Shown here: positions 22,091-34,008 of the stretch, piece by piece | Layout of the letters: each line of letters starts with the position of its first letter | How positions within the stretch are numbered: position 1 is the stretch's first letter | Assembly (NCBI RefSeq): GCF_020080835.1 | Contig: NC_058163.1 | Span: 18,937,904 to 19,001,903, forward strand | DNA from: Cotesia glomerata | Lineage: Eukaryota > Arthropoda > Insecta > Hymenoptera > Braconidae | Direction of reading: 5' to 3' | Length of the DNA: 64,000 bases | The notes under the pieces: model-generated | The model's database searches: none | What the model was told of the DNA's origin: nothing | Seen by the model: the letters and a program-made list of their open reading frames with translations, nothing else | Made by a program: the position numbers and the translations under genes

Positions 22091-22934
22091 CTAGATTCGG
22101 TCTTTCGCTCTTTTCCTCTCAATGGATCGCAACTCGGTAAGCACTTTTGTAGCAAAAATGCTTGTGGCGTTCCAGGCAGCTTCTGACGACAACATTGCCT
22201 CTACTATTGACTCTGGTTGGGTTCTCTTCTTCAGAATCTTCTCTAACTCATTGCGCTGTTGGTTAAAACGTGGACACACAAAGAAGACATGCTCCGCATC
22301 TTCATTGACCCCTAGACAGGACGGGCACTCTGGGGTATCATCGTGCTTAAAGCGGTGGAGATACTTCCGGTAACATCCGTGTCCTGATAACATCTGCGTT
22401 AAATAATAGTTGATCTCACCGTGACTCCGGTTGAACCACACATCAACCCGAGGTATGAGACGGTACGTCCACCGACCTTTATCTGAAGCATTCCACTCTT
22501 GTTGCCATCTTGCGATGCTGTGTTGCCGTTCTTCGCTTCTAAGTTCTTCAGGGCTCAGTGTGGTTGACCTTTTTCGTTGATATAGGTTCCGTCTTTCCTC
22601 AGCTAGGACTCTGAGAGGCAGAGTACCGGAAATAACACACACTGCTTCCTCTGATATTGTGCGAAAAGCGCTAGCTACTCGTAGGGCACTCAGTCGATAT
22701 ACTGGTCCAACCTTTCTCAATGATTCTTGCGTTTTTAATGCGTCGGCCCAAATGGATATTCCATAAGTGAGCACCGATGTGACTACTGATGACAGTAACA
22801 GCCTCCTGCTCTGCTTTAGGCCTCCGACGTTCGGTATCAGTCGTGCGAGACTGGCCCGCACTACTGACGCTTTGGCACTGACATGCTCCACTTGCTGCTT
22901 GAAGTTGAGTCGGGCATCAAGCATCACTCCCAAA
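22091..22934 (-). pseudogene. R1-3 ORF2 C-terminal part (RT thumb and zinc motif), interrupted
   Basis: Open frame of about 280 codons equivalent to the last part of R1-2 ORF2. It starts in the GVMLDARLNFKQQVEHVSAK region downstream of YADD and continues through the thumb and C-terminal domain to CPSCLGVNEDAEHVFFVC and a natural TAG stop. The remaining frame is uninterrupted, so this copy was young when the Helitron split it. The catalytic RT core, if present, lies beyond the gap. Confidence 0.85.
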
Positions 22935-25268
22935 TCTATATATATATATAGGAGACTTTCTATAGATATAGATAGTCACTCATCACGATATCTCTGGAAC
23001 TATAAGACCTAGAGACTTGAAATTTGGCAGGAATATTCCTTTTGCCAAGTAGAGGTCAGTTAAGAACGGATTTCACGAAATTCCACCCACAAGGGGGGTT
23101 GCGGGGGTGTTTACGAAAAAAAATTCATATTTTTCAATTATGGCTTTTAATAGTTCAAAACTTGGTCAGAATGTTTCAAATTACATTTAGAAATTTTTTA
23201 AAAACGAATTCTGTGACATTCCACCCCCCTGGCGTGCCCGTGCGTGGGCGTCAAATTAAGAAAAAATTCGTAAATTTCAATCTATAGCTATTAATACTTT
23301 GAAACATGGCCAGAATGCTTTTTTGGCGTTTTTGAGCTGTTAAGAATAAATTTCATTAAATTCTACCCCCACATGTCCGTGCGTGGGCGTAAAATTAAAA
23401 GAAATTGTACCTTTTAATCTATAGCAGCTAAAGGATTGAAACTTGGCCAGATTGATTTTTTTGGAGTTTTTGAGCTGTAAAGAATGAATTTTATGAAATG
23501 CCACCCTCACAAATCCTTGCGTGGGCGTTAATTAAAAAATTATAAAATTCAATTTCTAAAGGATAATAAGAAGGCATTAAATATAAAAAAATTTAAATTA
23601 TAAAAATTTTTAAATTAAAGCTTTTATCGACTCTAAATTTAGTAGGAATCTTCTGTAAGAGATGTAGAAATAATTTATAAACAAGTATCTCATCCAAGAG
23701 AGGGTTGCGGGGGTGGGTACTAACAATGAAAATTTTTTATTTTCAAGCTATAGCTCCTACAGACTCTAAATTTTGTAGGAATTTTCTGTAAGTGATGTAA
23801 AAATAATTTATAAATAAATTTTCTGATATCCCACCCCACAGGGGGTTGCGGGGCTGGGTATTAACCCATTGAGGACAGACTTCGAAAAAATTACGTTGAG
23901 GACACACGGGGTCCAGTAGACCCCACTCAGCAAAATAGTTCTTATTTCTTTCCTATATGATGTATTGACTTATAATTGGCACCAAACTTTAATATAATAT
24001 TCCCGCTAAATATCTTAATATCCGGGGACGTTGATAATGAAAAATTCCCGTTTGTAAAATATTGCTCTCATAGACTCCAAATTTGGTAAGAATCTTTTGT
24101 ATGTGATGTAGAAATAATCTAAAAGCGGATTTTATGACAACCTACTCCCAATATGGATTGCGGAGGTGGGTGTTAACAATGAAAATTTTAAATTTCCAAG
24201 CTATAGCTCCTATAAGTTCCAAATTTAGTAAGAATCTGCAATATGTGAAGTAGAAATCATCTAAGCGCGGATTTTATGACAACCTACTCCCAATATGGAT
24301 TGCGGGGATGGGTGTTAACTATTAAAATTTTTTAATTTCCAAGCAACAGCTCTTATAGTCGCCTAATTTGGTAGGAGTTTTCTATTTGTGATATAGAAAT
24401 GATCTAAGAGCGAATTTTACGACGAATCACCTCTAATAAGAATCGCGTGGGCGGGTGTTAACAATAAAAAATCTTAATTTCAAAATATAGATTGCGGGAG
24501 TGGGTTAACAATAAAAAAATCTTAATTTCCAAAATATAGCTTCTAAAAGCTGTAAATTTGGTAGGAATCTTTTATTTGTCATGAGGAGATCATCTCAAAA
24601 CGAATTTCAAAAAATTCTACTTTCGATAGGGATTGCGGGGGTAGGTGTTAAAATCTAAAATTTTAATTTCCAAACTGTAACTTCTGTAGACTCCAAATTC
24701 AGTAGAAATCTTCATAGATAATGTCAAGTTCAGCTTAAAATGGATTTTCTCGAATTCTAACCCTAAAAGAGATTGGCGGGGGTGTTAACAATGAAAATCT
24801 CCCATTTTCAAACAATAGTTTCTATGGACTCGAAGTTTTGTTGGAACCTTTTATTTATAATGTAGAAATCTTCTCGAATAGGATCTTACGAAATTCTTTT
24901 CAAACATAGGAGTACGGGAGTGATAATTGTCAAAAAATTCATATTTTTCAAATACAGTTCCTATAGATATAATTTAATAGAATCTTAAGAAAAACAGAAA
25001 ATTACAGGTATCACCTTCAAGGTGATCATTATTTATTTTTGGACGATAGCCACGGAAATGGTATAGTGATTGCACATTGAAAGTTATAATGAATATTAGT
25101 CAGAATAATCACATGAATAAAAGGGACAGGCCAATCCGATGGAATTTGGAATCTGTGCAAGTCAAAACAATATTTCAATTAAATTTCAAATCTAGATCTA
25201 AAAATACAAATCTATTCAATTCTAAATATAATTTTAAGTGCCCAGCGACGCAGGCGGGTAACAGCTGG
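22935..25268. mobile_element. Non-autonomous Helitron, 2334 bp, inserted in R1-3
   Basis: Begins TCTATATATATATATAGGAG and ends GGGTAACAGCTGG. It is inserted exactly between A and T of the R1 sequence (CCCAAA|TATCGG) with no duplication. The 5'-TC start, 3'-CTGG (fits CTRR), A|T insertion site and lack of TIRs or duplication are the Helitron hallmarks. The interior is a degenerate tandem series of units of about 115-120 bp, each with a 'tatagctcctatagactc'-type block, a TTTGGTAGGAATCTT-type block and a 'gattgcgggggtggg' block. No Rep/helicase ORF, so it would depend on an autonomous partner. Confidence 0.9.
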
Positions 25269-25293
25269 TATCGGATATAAGGTTGTGATGTGA

Positions 25294-25393
25294 NNNNNNN
25301 NNNNNNNNNNNNNNNNNNNNNNNNNNNNNNNNNNNNNNNNNNNNNNNNNNNNNNNNNNNNNNNNNNNNNNNNNNNNNNNNNNNNNNNNNNNNN
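25294..25393. other. Assembly gap, 100 N
   Basis: Exactly 100 N, a conventional placeholder of unknown true length, lying inside R1-3. The sequence after the gap is unrelated to R1 or element A. Confidence 0.98.
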
Positions 25394-28124
25394 TAAATTT
25401 TTAATGCAAATCAATAATTTTTCCCCACAAATACCCCGATAAATTCAGGTGAAATGTCACCAAAATAACTAACTCTATTAAATCATCAAAAATCACTCCC
25501 AGTGAGGTGGCTGACTTCTCAGAAATGCGCGTTCAATATCCAGGTCAATTTATCCATAGATTACACAACTGAATCGAGTAACTGCAAGGCAGAGGACTGA
25601 AATTTGGAGGCAAGTAAAGTATAACTCCCCACCAACGATCCCCTCCCAACGACGATCTATCAACGCCAAAAACAAAGTTTAAACTTGTCCGGATGACGTA
25701 AAAACTTTATGACGTAATCGAGAGAGGTGGGGGTTAAAAACTGTTAAAATTCACGATGAGACTACACGGCGAAAAAAACAGGTTTAAACTTGTCGGATGA
25801 CGTAAAACATGATGTAATCGAGAGAGTAGAGGGGGTCTAAAAAACGTTAAAATTTAAAAAAAAACTCCTACCCAATGTCGATAAAACAGAACATCTATTC
25901 GATATCAAACCGACTGTCAACAATACCCTACAGTCGATAACATAGATCACTAGTTGACATCAGACTGTCGATAAAACTTACCTCAAATCGATAAACAGAC
26001 TTCAATACCTACATTTCATTCCACCAGAGCGGCGTTAGTATCGAACTTTCTCGCATATACTTATCCTACAAGTCATTTGAATATATACAAAATTCATCAT
26101 CACGTCAAATAAGTGCATATCACATCAACACCAAAGCTGATACACGGCAAAGGTATCAACTCTGCTGTTGGGGTGGTAGCATTTTTGACCTCAACGAAAT
26201 CAATCAACAAATCAATGATAATCCCTCAAACAGTCGGTAAAAAATCAACCAATAAATCGATGATAATCCCCCCAACAATCGGTAAGAAATCGATCAACAA
26301 ATCGATGATAATCCCCCCAACAGTCGGTAAGTAGAGCACAAAAACCAACCATCGATATCGCAGAAACTCCGCCAACAACCGTCGGTAAGGCAGAAACCCA
26401 CGCTGTCGGTACTGCAGGAATCTGTTTTATCGGGGGGCCAAACCCTCCCTGTTTAGCTACTCACACGCTCTGTCTCGAAGTACAGTTCAAGTCCCCGTAG
26501 GGCTCATATTTTTTTTTACTTTTCAGCTAAATTTTTGCACAAAAAAAAATTTTTTTTTATATCGATGTTTTGTTGCTGGTAAAATTTTTAAATGCCAGAA
26601 AAATAATTTTTTTTTAATAAATTTAACTATTTTTTAATGCAGAAATTCGAAAAAATGAAAATTATACAAAAAAATTCAAATAATTTTTTTTGAGCTTAGC
26701 TGATTTTCTTGCTTATAGAAGATATCAATAGCTAAATAAAAAAAAAATCAAATGATTTTTCGAGGGGTTACAGATATTTGTTTATAAGCGCTTGAGGGGA
26801 ACCGCGTTGTTTTTTTCATTAAAAAATTAATATCTCGTAAGCTATTGGTCATAGAGACATCGGGTTTGGCTCATTTTGTTCTTTATTTAATTCTCTAAAT
26901 TTCATATACAGCATGTCTGGACTACTTTTGGCATAGTTTCTGAGATGTTTTAATTTAAAACTCAACGCTAAAACTCTATTTTTTAAACAAAAAAAAAGCA
27001 ACACTTCACACATACACACAAATGTTTAGAATTTTATTGAGTATTTTGAAAAAAAAAAAAAAAAAAAAAAAAAACCCAAAATCGGATCATTTTGTCGAAA
27101 AGTTGCCAACAAACCGCTTTTTTCCAGGCTGACTGGTCGAATTTATTTATTTATGTAGTTATCCAGACGGTACAAAAAAATTATGGTTTTTGTCTAAGAC
27201 ATCATGTGTGCATGGTCCGATTTGAAAAAAAAAAATTTTTATTATTCAAAAAAATATATTGATCAAATGCACCTAAAAAATTTTTGAGAAAACTCAATTC
27301 TTTCATAAATAGCTATTTTGCAAGTAGCTTTAGATTAATCTATCTCGTTAACAAATAACAATAGCTTGAAACATGCTGGAAATAACATTTAAAGAAAAGA
27401 TTAACAAATAAAATAAGCACAACCCGATCTCTCTAGGACCAATAGTTTACGTCATGAGAATTTTTTAATGCAAAATTTAAGCGTTGAGCGCCAACACGTT
27501 TAAATAAGTAGCTCTAACTTGGTAAATAATTTATCGATTCATCTATTTTATTTCTTAATCACAGCTTGTACTTACTTTTATTCAGAAAAACTTTAATTAA
27601 GTATAAAAAAACTTTATGCAGTTGTAATTACCAAAAAAAAAGGTTTTTCAGTTTTTCGTGGCTCAAAAATAGTAAAGATATGATATATGACTTTTCATTA
27701 ACATACACGCAAGTTTGTAGTGACGAGAGATTTTAAGAACAACTTATAAATAGGAAAAAAAATTTTTTTTTTTTGCAAAAAAACGCTTTGAAAATTGTTG
27801 CTACCAATGAGGTGACGGTATATATCTTAATATGAAAGACGAAGAAATACAAATAAGTATCTCTCTCTTGAGTTTTTAATTCTGAAAGTTGGGAGAAGGG
27901 AGAAAGATAAATTATTTTATTATTATTAGAATAGACAGACCTAAGAAAGAGAGAGAGAGAGAGGATAAGGTTTCTCATCTTTCGATCAACAGATGACGAA
28001 AATTATTTTAAATATATTTGACGAAGATTCTGTTTCTGAAAACTTTTTCAAAAATAAATTAACTCGCTTTTTTCACTCAACAATTGAACCAAATATTTGT
28101 CCATACAAAATAGGTATCAAAATA
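25394..28124. other. Non-coding stretch with short direct repeats
   Basis: No gene supported. There is a direct repeat of about 80 bp (about 25674-25760 and 25785-25855, sharing GTTTAAACTTGTC, GGATGACGTAAAA and AATCGAGAGAG), recurring ATCGATAA/CAGTCGATAA words from 25875 to 26005, the 45-bp tandem repeat at 26198-26332, and a short GA microsatellite near 27946. The rest is AT-rich. Confidence 0.55.
26198..26332 (+). repeat. 45-bp tandem repeat, three copies
   Basis: Three consecutive units containing AATCAACAAATCGATGATAA and CAGTCGGTAAG. The 45-bp period keeps a short frame open (15-residue repeat INKSMIIPPTVGK), but the frame is short and has no homolog I recognise, so I do not call a gene. 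Confidence 0.75.
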
Positions 28125-31100
28125 GGGGAAGGGGGGGCAAAATGGGCCCCTGGGGGCAAAATGGGCCCCCTAAAATTTTCAATATCCAAAAAAAATTGGG
28201 GGCAAAATGGGCCCCCAACATTTCCAGCACTCAAAGTGTTTGGGAGGTAAAATGGGCTGATTAGACTTTAAAAACTAACGAATATTTTTCAGTTTAACGG
28301 GTTCTAAAATTTTTGTGTGATAGAAATCATCAAAAAATTATATAAAGGACAAACTAGGTCACGAGTTAATTAACAGCATTATTTACTATATTTTTTGTTA
28401 AAAAACTATGTATTTTTGCAGAAATGAAAATAATTAAAATTTAAGATATTACGCTATTAAAATATTAATTATTACAACAAGTTATTAAAAATATGAAAGT
28501 ATGTTTTCAAGTTGTCAGTTTCTAAGAAAAGTTAATAAAATATAGTTATTTCTGTCTATTTACAACTATCACACGTGTATTTACTGACTTTTTTATTTTT
28601 AACTCCAGCACATGAATCGTGGGCCCAATTTTTGCACTTACCACATTGGATCCATGGCACCACAGATTCAGAATAAAATTGTTCGTAAAAAATACAAGCC
28701 ACATCGTCTTCTGATTGCTTAGATTTATTTTTACTTTTTTTCTTCCCTTTAATCGTCGTTTTACTTTGTCTTGGTTTTTTTATTGGCACATTTTTTTACT
28801 CTTCTTTTTGCTCAGCTAATTAGCTGTATTAGCTGTATATAACATTAATGTATTTCTATACAACGAACTTGTCAAAATAGCAGTACTATTATGCTTTGTT
28901 TTACTCTGCCTTGATTTACGTTGGACATTACTTTGGGTCAAAAGAAGAACACTGTTGGGAGAAATTCTAAAGCTATCCATTCTTCGCTTTTTAGCTCCTT
29001 TATCTTCGCTGATATCTATCGAATCATCACTATCACCAAAAACTTCTTTTAAAAATAGTTTCTTGTATTCATCGGCCGTGGTTTTTGAAGAGTGAACAAT
29101 GAGTTCTTCATCTTCACACTCGAATTTCTGAGTCGTTTCAGCTCTAAAATTCAACTTTTCCGCTGTGTCGGTCACAAATGTTATTGAGCTCATTCGACGG
29201 CTTAACGATTGTAACTCTGGTTCTTCGGGTTTTTCAGTTTGAATGTCAATTATATCAGTGTTATTCTCAGTAGTTACATCAGTTTCATCCTCATCAGTCG
29301 TTACATCCCCATTAGTCTTATTCTCACCATCATCAATATTAGTACCATGATCAGTTTTACTTTCTGTGTCACTACTGATGATTGTACAATTTTCGTCACC
29401 TGTCGTGGAATCATCAGTACTTTTCGATGGACTTTTGGGTGTCATCGCTTCAGCTGCTACAAAATCCTCATCTGCATAAACAGTCCTGTCGCAAGGAAAT
29501 ATTCCAGCTTCTCTGAAACCATTTCTTATGGTTTCTGGCTTCTCTACAGATTTCAAAACTGTGTTGTAGATATTAGGAATATCGTTTGCTATAATAACAC
29601 GACCTAGATTATCTCGAAACCATCTTTTAACTTCATCCGAGTAAGAAATTAATGCAAGACGCATGACGCTTATGTCGATGGATTGCAGTCGATGAGTACA
29701 GTGTGTCAGTAAACATAAAATAATTACATGATGCTTCTTTGCACAATCAATCACTTTTAAATTTTGAGTATGAGTTGTGTGGCCGTCTAAGATCAACAAT
29801 ACAGGCTTATCTTTCGTTGGTTTAACTCTTCCTATAAACCATACAAACCAATTGAAAAAAATATCACTATTTACCCAACCACTTGGATGACACTGAGCCC
29901 ACCAATCATCAGTAACGGTTCGAGATGAATCAGATGGTAATCGTTTTCGAGGAAGTACGAACATTATAGGCAAAAAATTCCCTGAAGCAGACACACATAT
30001 TTCTGCAGTAACCAACTGTCCTCGCTCTGTCAAAACACCAACTTGTTTTTTACCCGTGGATGCAATAACTTTGGATTGATGTTTCGGAACCGTCGTCACT
30101 CCAGTTTCATCCACATCGAAAATACGGTCAGGTGTAAATTGATATTTGTCGATAAGTAATTGCAAAAAATCATAAAAATTATGAACAACAATTTTGTTAA
30201 AACCTGCAACACGAAATTTAGAAGTTGGTTCAAACTTACGAATTGACAAGTATTCTTTATGACGATTCAGGAAAGCTTTACACCAATCCCGACCAGCCGT
30301 ATGATTTTCAAAAAGATGTTTGGTACCATTTTTTTCTGCTAACTGATATGCAAGCAAACATAATTCCTTCTTAGTGAAACCCAACAACCGACTCTCTTGT
30401 TTTTTCAAATATTTTACCAGCTTCTTTTCTTGGGTCGGACTAAAAACTGTTTCGATGCTTTCTAAACCTACAATCAAATAAATAAATTTAGAATAATTGA
30501 CAAGAAATAGAAATTGCATAAAGAATCTGTAAATTCAAAATTTAGAGTCATTAATAGGATTACGTTTTTCCATGCTAATTTCTAAATCAGAATTAACTTT
30601 AAAAGCTTTAATTCGGCGTTACAATATTGATCGAAGAACATTGTATGATTTAGCTGCAGTTTTTAACCCCATCGCTCCGTTAACAACTTCTTGGATAGCT
30701 TTTGCCATCGATATTTCACTCCATGACTGACGTCCACTTTTTTTTGTATTTGCGCACCATATTCAATAATTAATCACTGGAATCGCCTGAATTTGTTGAT
30801 TAATAAAATGCCGTTTTATATACGAGCTCGATTATCCAATGCTTACTGAATGAAGTAAACAAACCGTATGATCACACAACTGGTGCGCATGCGTTTTAGT
30901 ACATGATACGTGCGCATGCGTACAGACATTTAAAGAATGAGCATGCGCAATCTATTTAAAAAACTGAATGTTCTGGCGCGAAAATTCGATTTTTTCGAAT
31001 TCATCGAATAGTTATTCAACAAAAAACTTTGAGTTTAGCGGTTATAAAGTCCAAATTTTCACTTCAACTCTTTTTTACACTGAATACATGATAAAAAAAT

Positions 31101-31418
31101 TCAAAACACAACACTTGTAAGAAACATTCAATTTTTGGGGGGCCCGTTTTACCCGACTTTTCTAAATTTTTTAATTTCGATAAACACAATAAAATTAATA
31201 TCATAAACTCAGTAAAAGTCCAAAAAAAGTAAAACAAGCTGAAAAACATCATAAAAATTTTCTGAAGGTGGCCCAGTTTGCCCAGCATTTTCAATTTTTT
31301 ATTTCCAATGAACAGAGCAAATTAAAATCAAATACTTGGCAAGGGACTAAAAAAAAGTAAAACCAGAGAAAAACACTAAGGATTTCAACATTTTTTCTTA
31401 AGCCCCCCCCCCCTTTCC
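28125..31418 (-). mobile_element. Jerky/Tigger-type (pogo superfamily) DNA transposon, degraded
   Basis: The ends GGGGAAGGGGGGGCAAAATG on the left and the complement of GGAAAGGGGGGGGGGC on the right are flanked by TA (28123-28124 and 31419-31420). Subterminal regions on both sides repeat GGGCCCATTTTGCCC-like words (28136-28255; 31138-31152 and 31266-31282). The interior carries a DDE_1-type transposase on the minus strand. TA duplication, G-rich ends and the transposase all fit the pogo/Tigger/jerky group. Confidence 0.82.
28556..30760 (-). pseudogene. Jerky/Tigger-like DDE transposase, two exons, broken
   Basis: Exon 1 begins at the ATG at 30760 and encodes a pipsqueak-type HTH (MVRKY...SGRQSWSEISMAKA). 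It is disrupted by an extra A in an eight-A run (30738-30745) and by a TAA at 30619-30621. A 96-bp intron (30563-30468, GT...AG) joins in phase to exon 2, which stays open to 28816. Exon 2 (567-codon frame numbered from 30519) holds the CENP-B-like DNA-binding region and the DDE_1 catalytic core: D137 in DVDETG, D245 in LILDGH, D282 in LQSID, i.e. a DDD triad with 36 residues between the last two. An acidic Thr-rich linker follows. A PHD-like Cys/His tail (28789-28556: CIFY, WIQCGKCKNWAH, YTCDSC) lies in another frame, implying a further frameshift. No longer functional. Confidence 0.88.
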
Positions 31419-31420
31419 TA

Positions 31421-32241
31421 TATTATCTCGATAAGCCCAATTAGTTTTAGTTAGAGAGCTAGTGGCACTTTTTTTTAAATGATCTGTTCATCGTGGAGAA
31501 GTGATAAATTAGTTACTTTTCAGTAAGTCAAACTGAAAAATTCATTTCTACAGTTTGAGTTGCACTGTTTTTTTAATTGATATTAGTATGAAATAACAAA
31601 AAAAAAAACCTGATTTAAATGATTTGCTCACGTCTGCCTTTAATGCAGAATGTACAGTTGGCTAGTTATAGTTTGAATATACAAGTCCCAGACATGTTCA
31701 TTTCTGCATCAATCAGTTATCAATTTTTGTTTTTAAATTAATTGCTTAAATGTAAACAAATGATGTGTTCATTTTGCAGACTTTGATAATAATTTACTTC
31801 TGATTTTTAAAATCATAAATATCAATTTCTGCAGTCTTCATTTTTTTTAAATTAAAAGTTATCAATTTTTTAAAATGCAAAAAAAAAATAATTCAATTAA
31901 ATTATTTGTTCATATCTGCAACTTGACTAATTGATTGGTTTATGCTTAAAAAATATAAAAATATATAAGCCAGATGTTTTCAGTTTATATTGGAACGTTG
32001 CAGATATTTTTGAGTGAAAAATTTCGAAATTGATCCCGCCAGATAAAACTTAATATTTTATCCGTGTGGTGGCGGCATATTTAGATCTGTATATAGTAAC
32101 CTTGTAGTATAAAGTTGGATGGATGAAGTAACTGAATTTGCTGACCCCCCCCCCCCCTTGTATGGAAAACGTTGAAGTAGAGGAAAAACAGAAAGATTAA
32201 AAGATGAATCAATCAAAAGTGGTTTTTTTTTTTCAAAAAAA
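31421..32241. other. AT-rich stretch, no gene seen
   Basis: No supported gene. Loosely recurring TTCATTTCTGCA / TTCATATCTGCAA words occur between 31620 and 31920 and again near 34760-34970, perhaps decayed repeat units. Confidence 0.5.
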
Positions 32242-32541
32242 TATGGAAAACGGTTGACCTTAAAGGCCATCCCTAAAGGCACACACTGGTGACAATCGAC
32301 GTGGTTTTTTAAACTTAAGAGCGGAATAGTTTTTGGAAGTGATCGATGGAGCCATTTTGAAGTTATTTTAAGAAAACGATTTTTTGGAAATTTTATTTTT
32401 GAGATTTCTCAAAGTCTAGCGAACCGAATCGATTCAAATTCTCACGAAATTTAATGGCAATGATACTCTTTGGATCACCACCTATTTTAATCCGATCGGC
32501 CGAGCCGTTCAAAAGTTATAAGAGGTTTACATACATACAGA

Positions 32542-32542
<1 letters not shown>

Positions 32543-32640
<98 letters not shown>
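32543..32640. repeat. (AC)n tract, about 98 bp, at the R1-4 5' junction
   Basis: Long AC run of element A5 directly upstream of R1-4. A shorter AC run (33403-33419) lies beyond the R1-4 poly-A. Confidence 0.95.
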
Positions 32641-33141
32641 CGGAACCTATATCAACGAAAAAGGTCAACCACACTGAGCCCTGAAGAACTTAGAAGGGAA
32701 GAACGGCAACACAGCATCGCAAGATGGCAACAAGACTGGAATGCTTCAGAGAAAGGTCGGTGGACGTACCGTCTCATACCTCGGATTGATGTGTGGTTCA
32801 GCCGGAGTCACAGTGAGATCAACTATTATTTAACGCAGATGTTATCAGGACACGGATGTTACCGGAAGTATCTTCACCGCTTTAAGCACGATGATACCCC
32901 AGAGTGCTCGTCCTGTCCAGGGGTCAATGAAGATGCGGAGCATGTTTTCTTTGTGTGTCCACGTTTCAACCAACAGTGCGATGAGTTGGGGAAGATTCTG
33001 AAAAAGAGAACCCAACCAGAGTCAATAGTAGAAGCAATGTTGTCGTCAGAAGCTGCCTGGAACGCCACAAGCACTTTTGCTACAAAAGTGCTTACCGAGT
33101 TGCGATCCACTGAGAGGAAAAGAGCGAAAGACAGAATCTAG
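32641..33141 (+). pseudogene. R1-4 ORF2 C-terminal fragment
   Basis: The last 166 codons of ORF2 are open from the truncation point through RWTYRLIPRIDVW, YYLTQMLSGHG and the C-terminal zinc motif CSSCPGVNEDAEHVFFVC to the natural TAG. No start codon and no endonuclease or RT core. The frame is undamaged and very close to R1-3, so the two are likely from the same young subfamily. Confidence 0.88.
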
Positions 33142-33385
33142 AAGGAAGAAATAACATCTTAGCCACCAGAAGGAAGAGCGGCAGCTAATTCCTCCCCCCG
33201 CGAAGAAATGCCTTACGGTGGTACCATGGGGGATCAGAGGATAGAAGAGAAAGGGGTTTAGGGTTTAGTGGGTAGGGGCGTCAGCGTCGAGTTTTAGTAT
33301 GACGCTGCGTCGAGTCGCCACATATCCAGGCCAAACAGCTATGCCTAGAATCCGTAAAAACAATTCCCCCCCCTAAAAAAAAAAA

Positions 33386-33402
<17 letters not shown>
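32641..33402 (+). mobile_element. R1-4: 5'-truncated R1-clade copy
   Basis: Plus strand. Begins abruptly inside ORF2 (CGGAACCTATATCAACGAAA) after the AC tract, and keeps the conserved 3' UTR, a C run and a 28-base A tail before the AC repeats resume. Truncation at the 5' end is typical of incomplete target-primed reverse transcription. Confidence 0.93.
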
Positions 33403-33416
<14 letters not shown>

Positions 33417-33571
33417 CATACGGCCGCACGAACACCATCGTGGGAATAGTCAGGGAATCTTCTTGTGACCTTAAAATATCGAGATCTGATGAAAACTCGA
33501 TTTTTGCAAAACGGGGTAAAACCGATAGCTTCCCGATTTTTGAAAATCTTCGATTTTCTTAGCATGAAGTT

Positions 33572-34008
33572 AAAAATCGTTTCTATAGAATTTTCAAATT
33601 TCAAAATTCCTATTTCAACAATATTATCAAAAACAATTATTTGTAATTTTCTTATTGACTATAAAATCAATAATAAACATCTTTACTAAGTACCAATCGT
33701 TTTATTGGTAGTAAAAATCTAAAATAAACCGGAATTTGTACCATAATTTGTTTATTAGATCGTCCATAAGTCAATAACAAGTTTTATTTATTAATCTAAG
33801 AATTTAATTTGAAATTTTTCTATTAGTCTTCATTTTGTTTACAGTTTAAGGGAATCATGATAATTGATAAGACATTTTTGACACAATAATCATATTACAA
33901 ATTAAGCTGTTAATTTTTTAATTGAGTAACCAATATGAATTAAATTATTATCTCTAATTAATTTTATAATCCAATTTATATTGCTTTATATACTTAAAAA
34001 AAAAAAAA
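33572..34008. other. AT-rich spacer, no gene seen
   Basis: Nothing recognisable between elements A5 and A6. Confidence 0.6.

Larger units (their letters stand above)
21838..25293 (-). mobile_element. R1-3: R1-clade copy split by a Helitron and ending at the gap
   Basis: Minus strand. The conserved 3' UTR ends in C and A runs (T/G on the plus strand, 21838-21867) at a TG tract. ORF2 C-terminal sequence runs to 22934. The Helitron at 22935-25268 interrupts it, after which R1 sequence (TATCGGATATAAGGTTGTGA) resumes at 25269 and runs into the N gap at 25294. Joining 22934 to 25269 restores CCCAAATATCGGATATAAGG, the arrangement in R1-6 and R1-2. Confidence 0.9.
32242..33571 (-). mobile_element. 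Element A copy A5, split by R1-4
   Basis: Minus orientation. The right end (ATGGAAAACGGTTGACC) at 32242 and the blocks TAATCCGATCGGCCGAGCCG and GTTCAAAAGTTATAAGAGG lead to an AC tract. Left-end sequence resumes at 33403 with AC repeats, GGGAATAGTCAGGGA, CAAAACGGGGTAAAACCG and the hairpin to 33571. The GAGCTC module region has been deleted. R1-4 occupies the AC tract. Confidence 0.9.

Noticed and set aside
26113..26334. 73-codon frame with a 15-residue repeat
   Set aside because: Simply the translation of a three-copy 45-bp tandem repeat, without a recognisable domain.
28556..28789. Independent small PHD-finger host gene
   Set aside because: The Cys/His pattern and its position directly downstream of the DDE exon match the C-terminal tail of jerky-like transposases; it lies within the transposon's TA-flanked ends.
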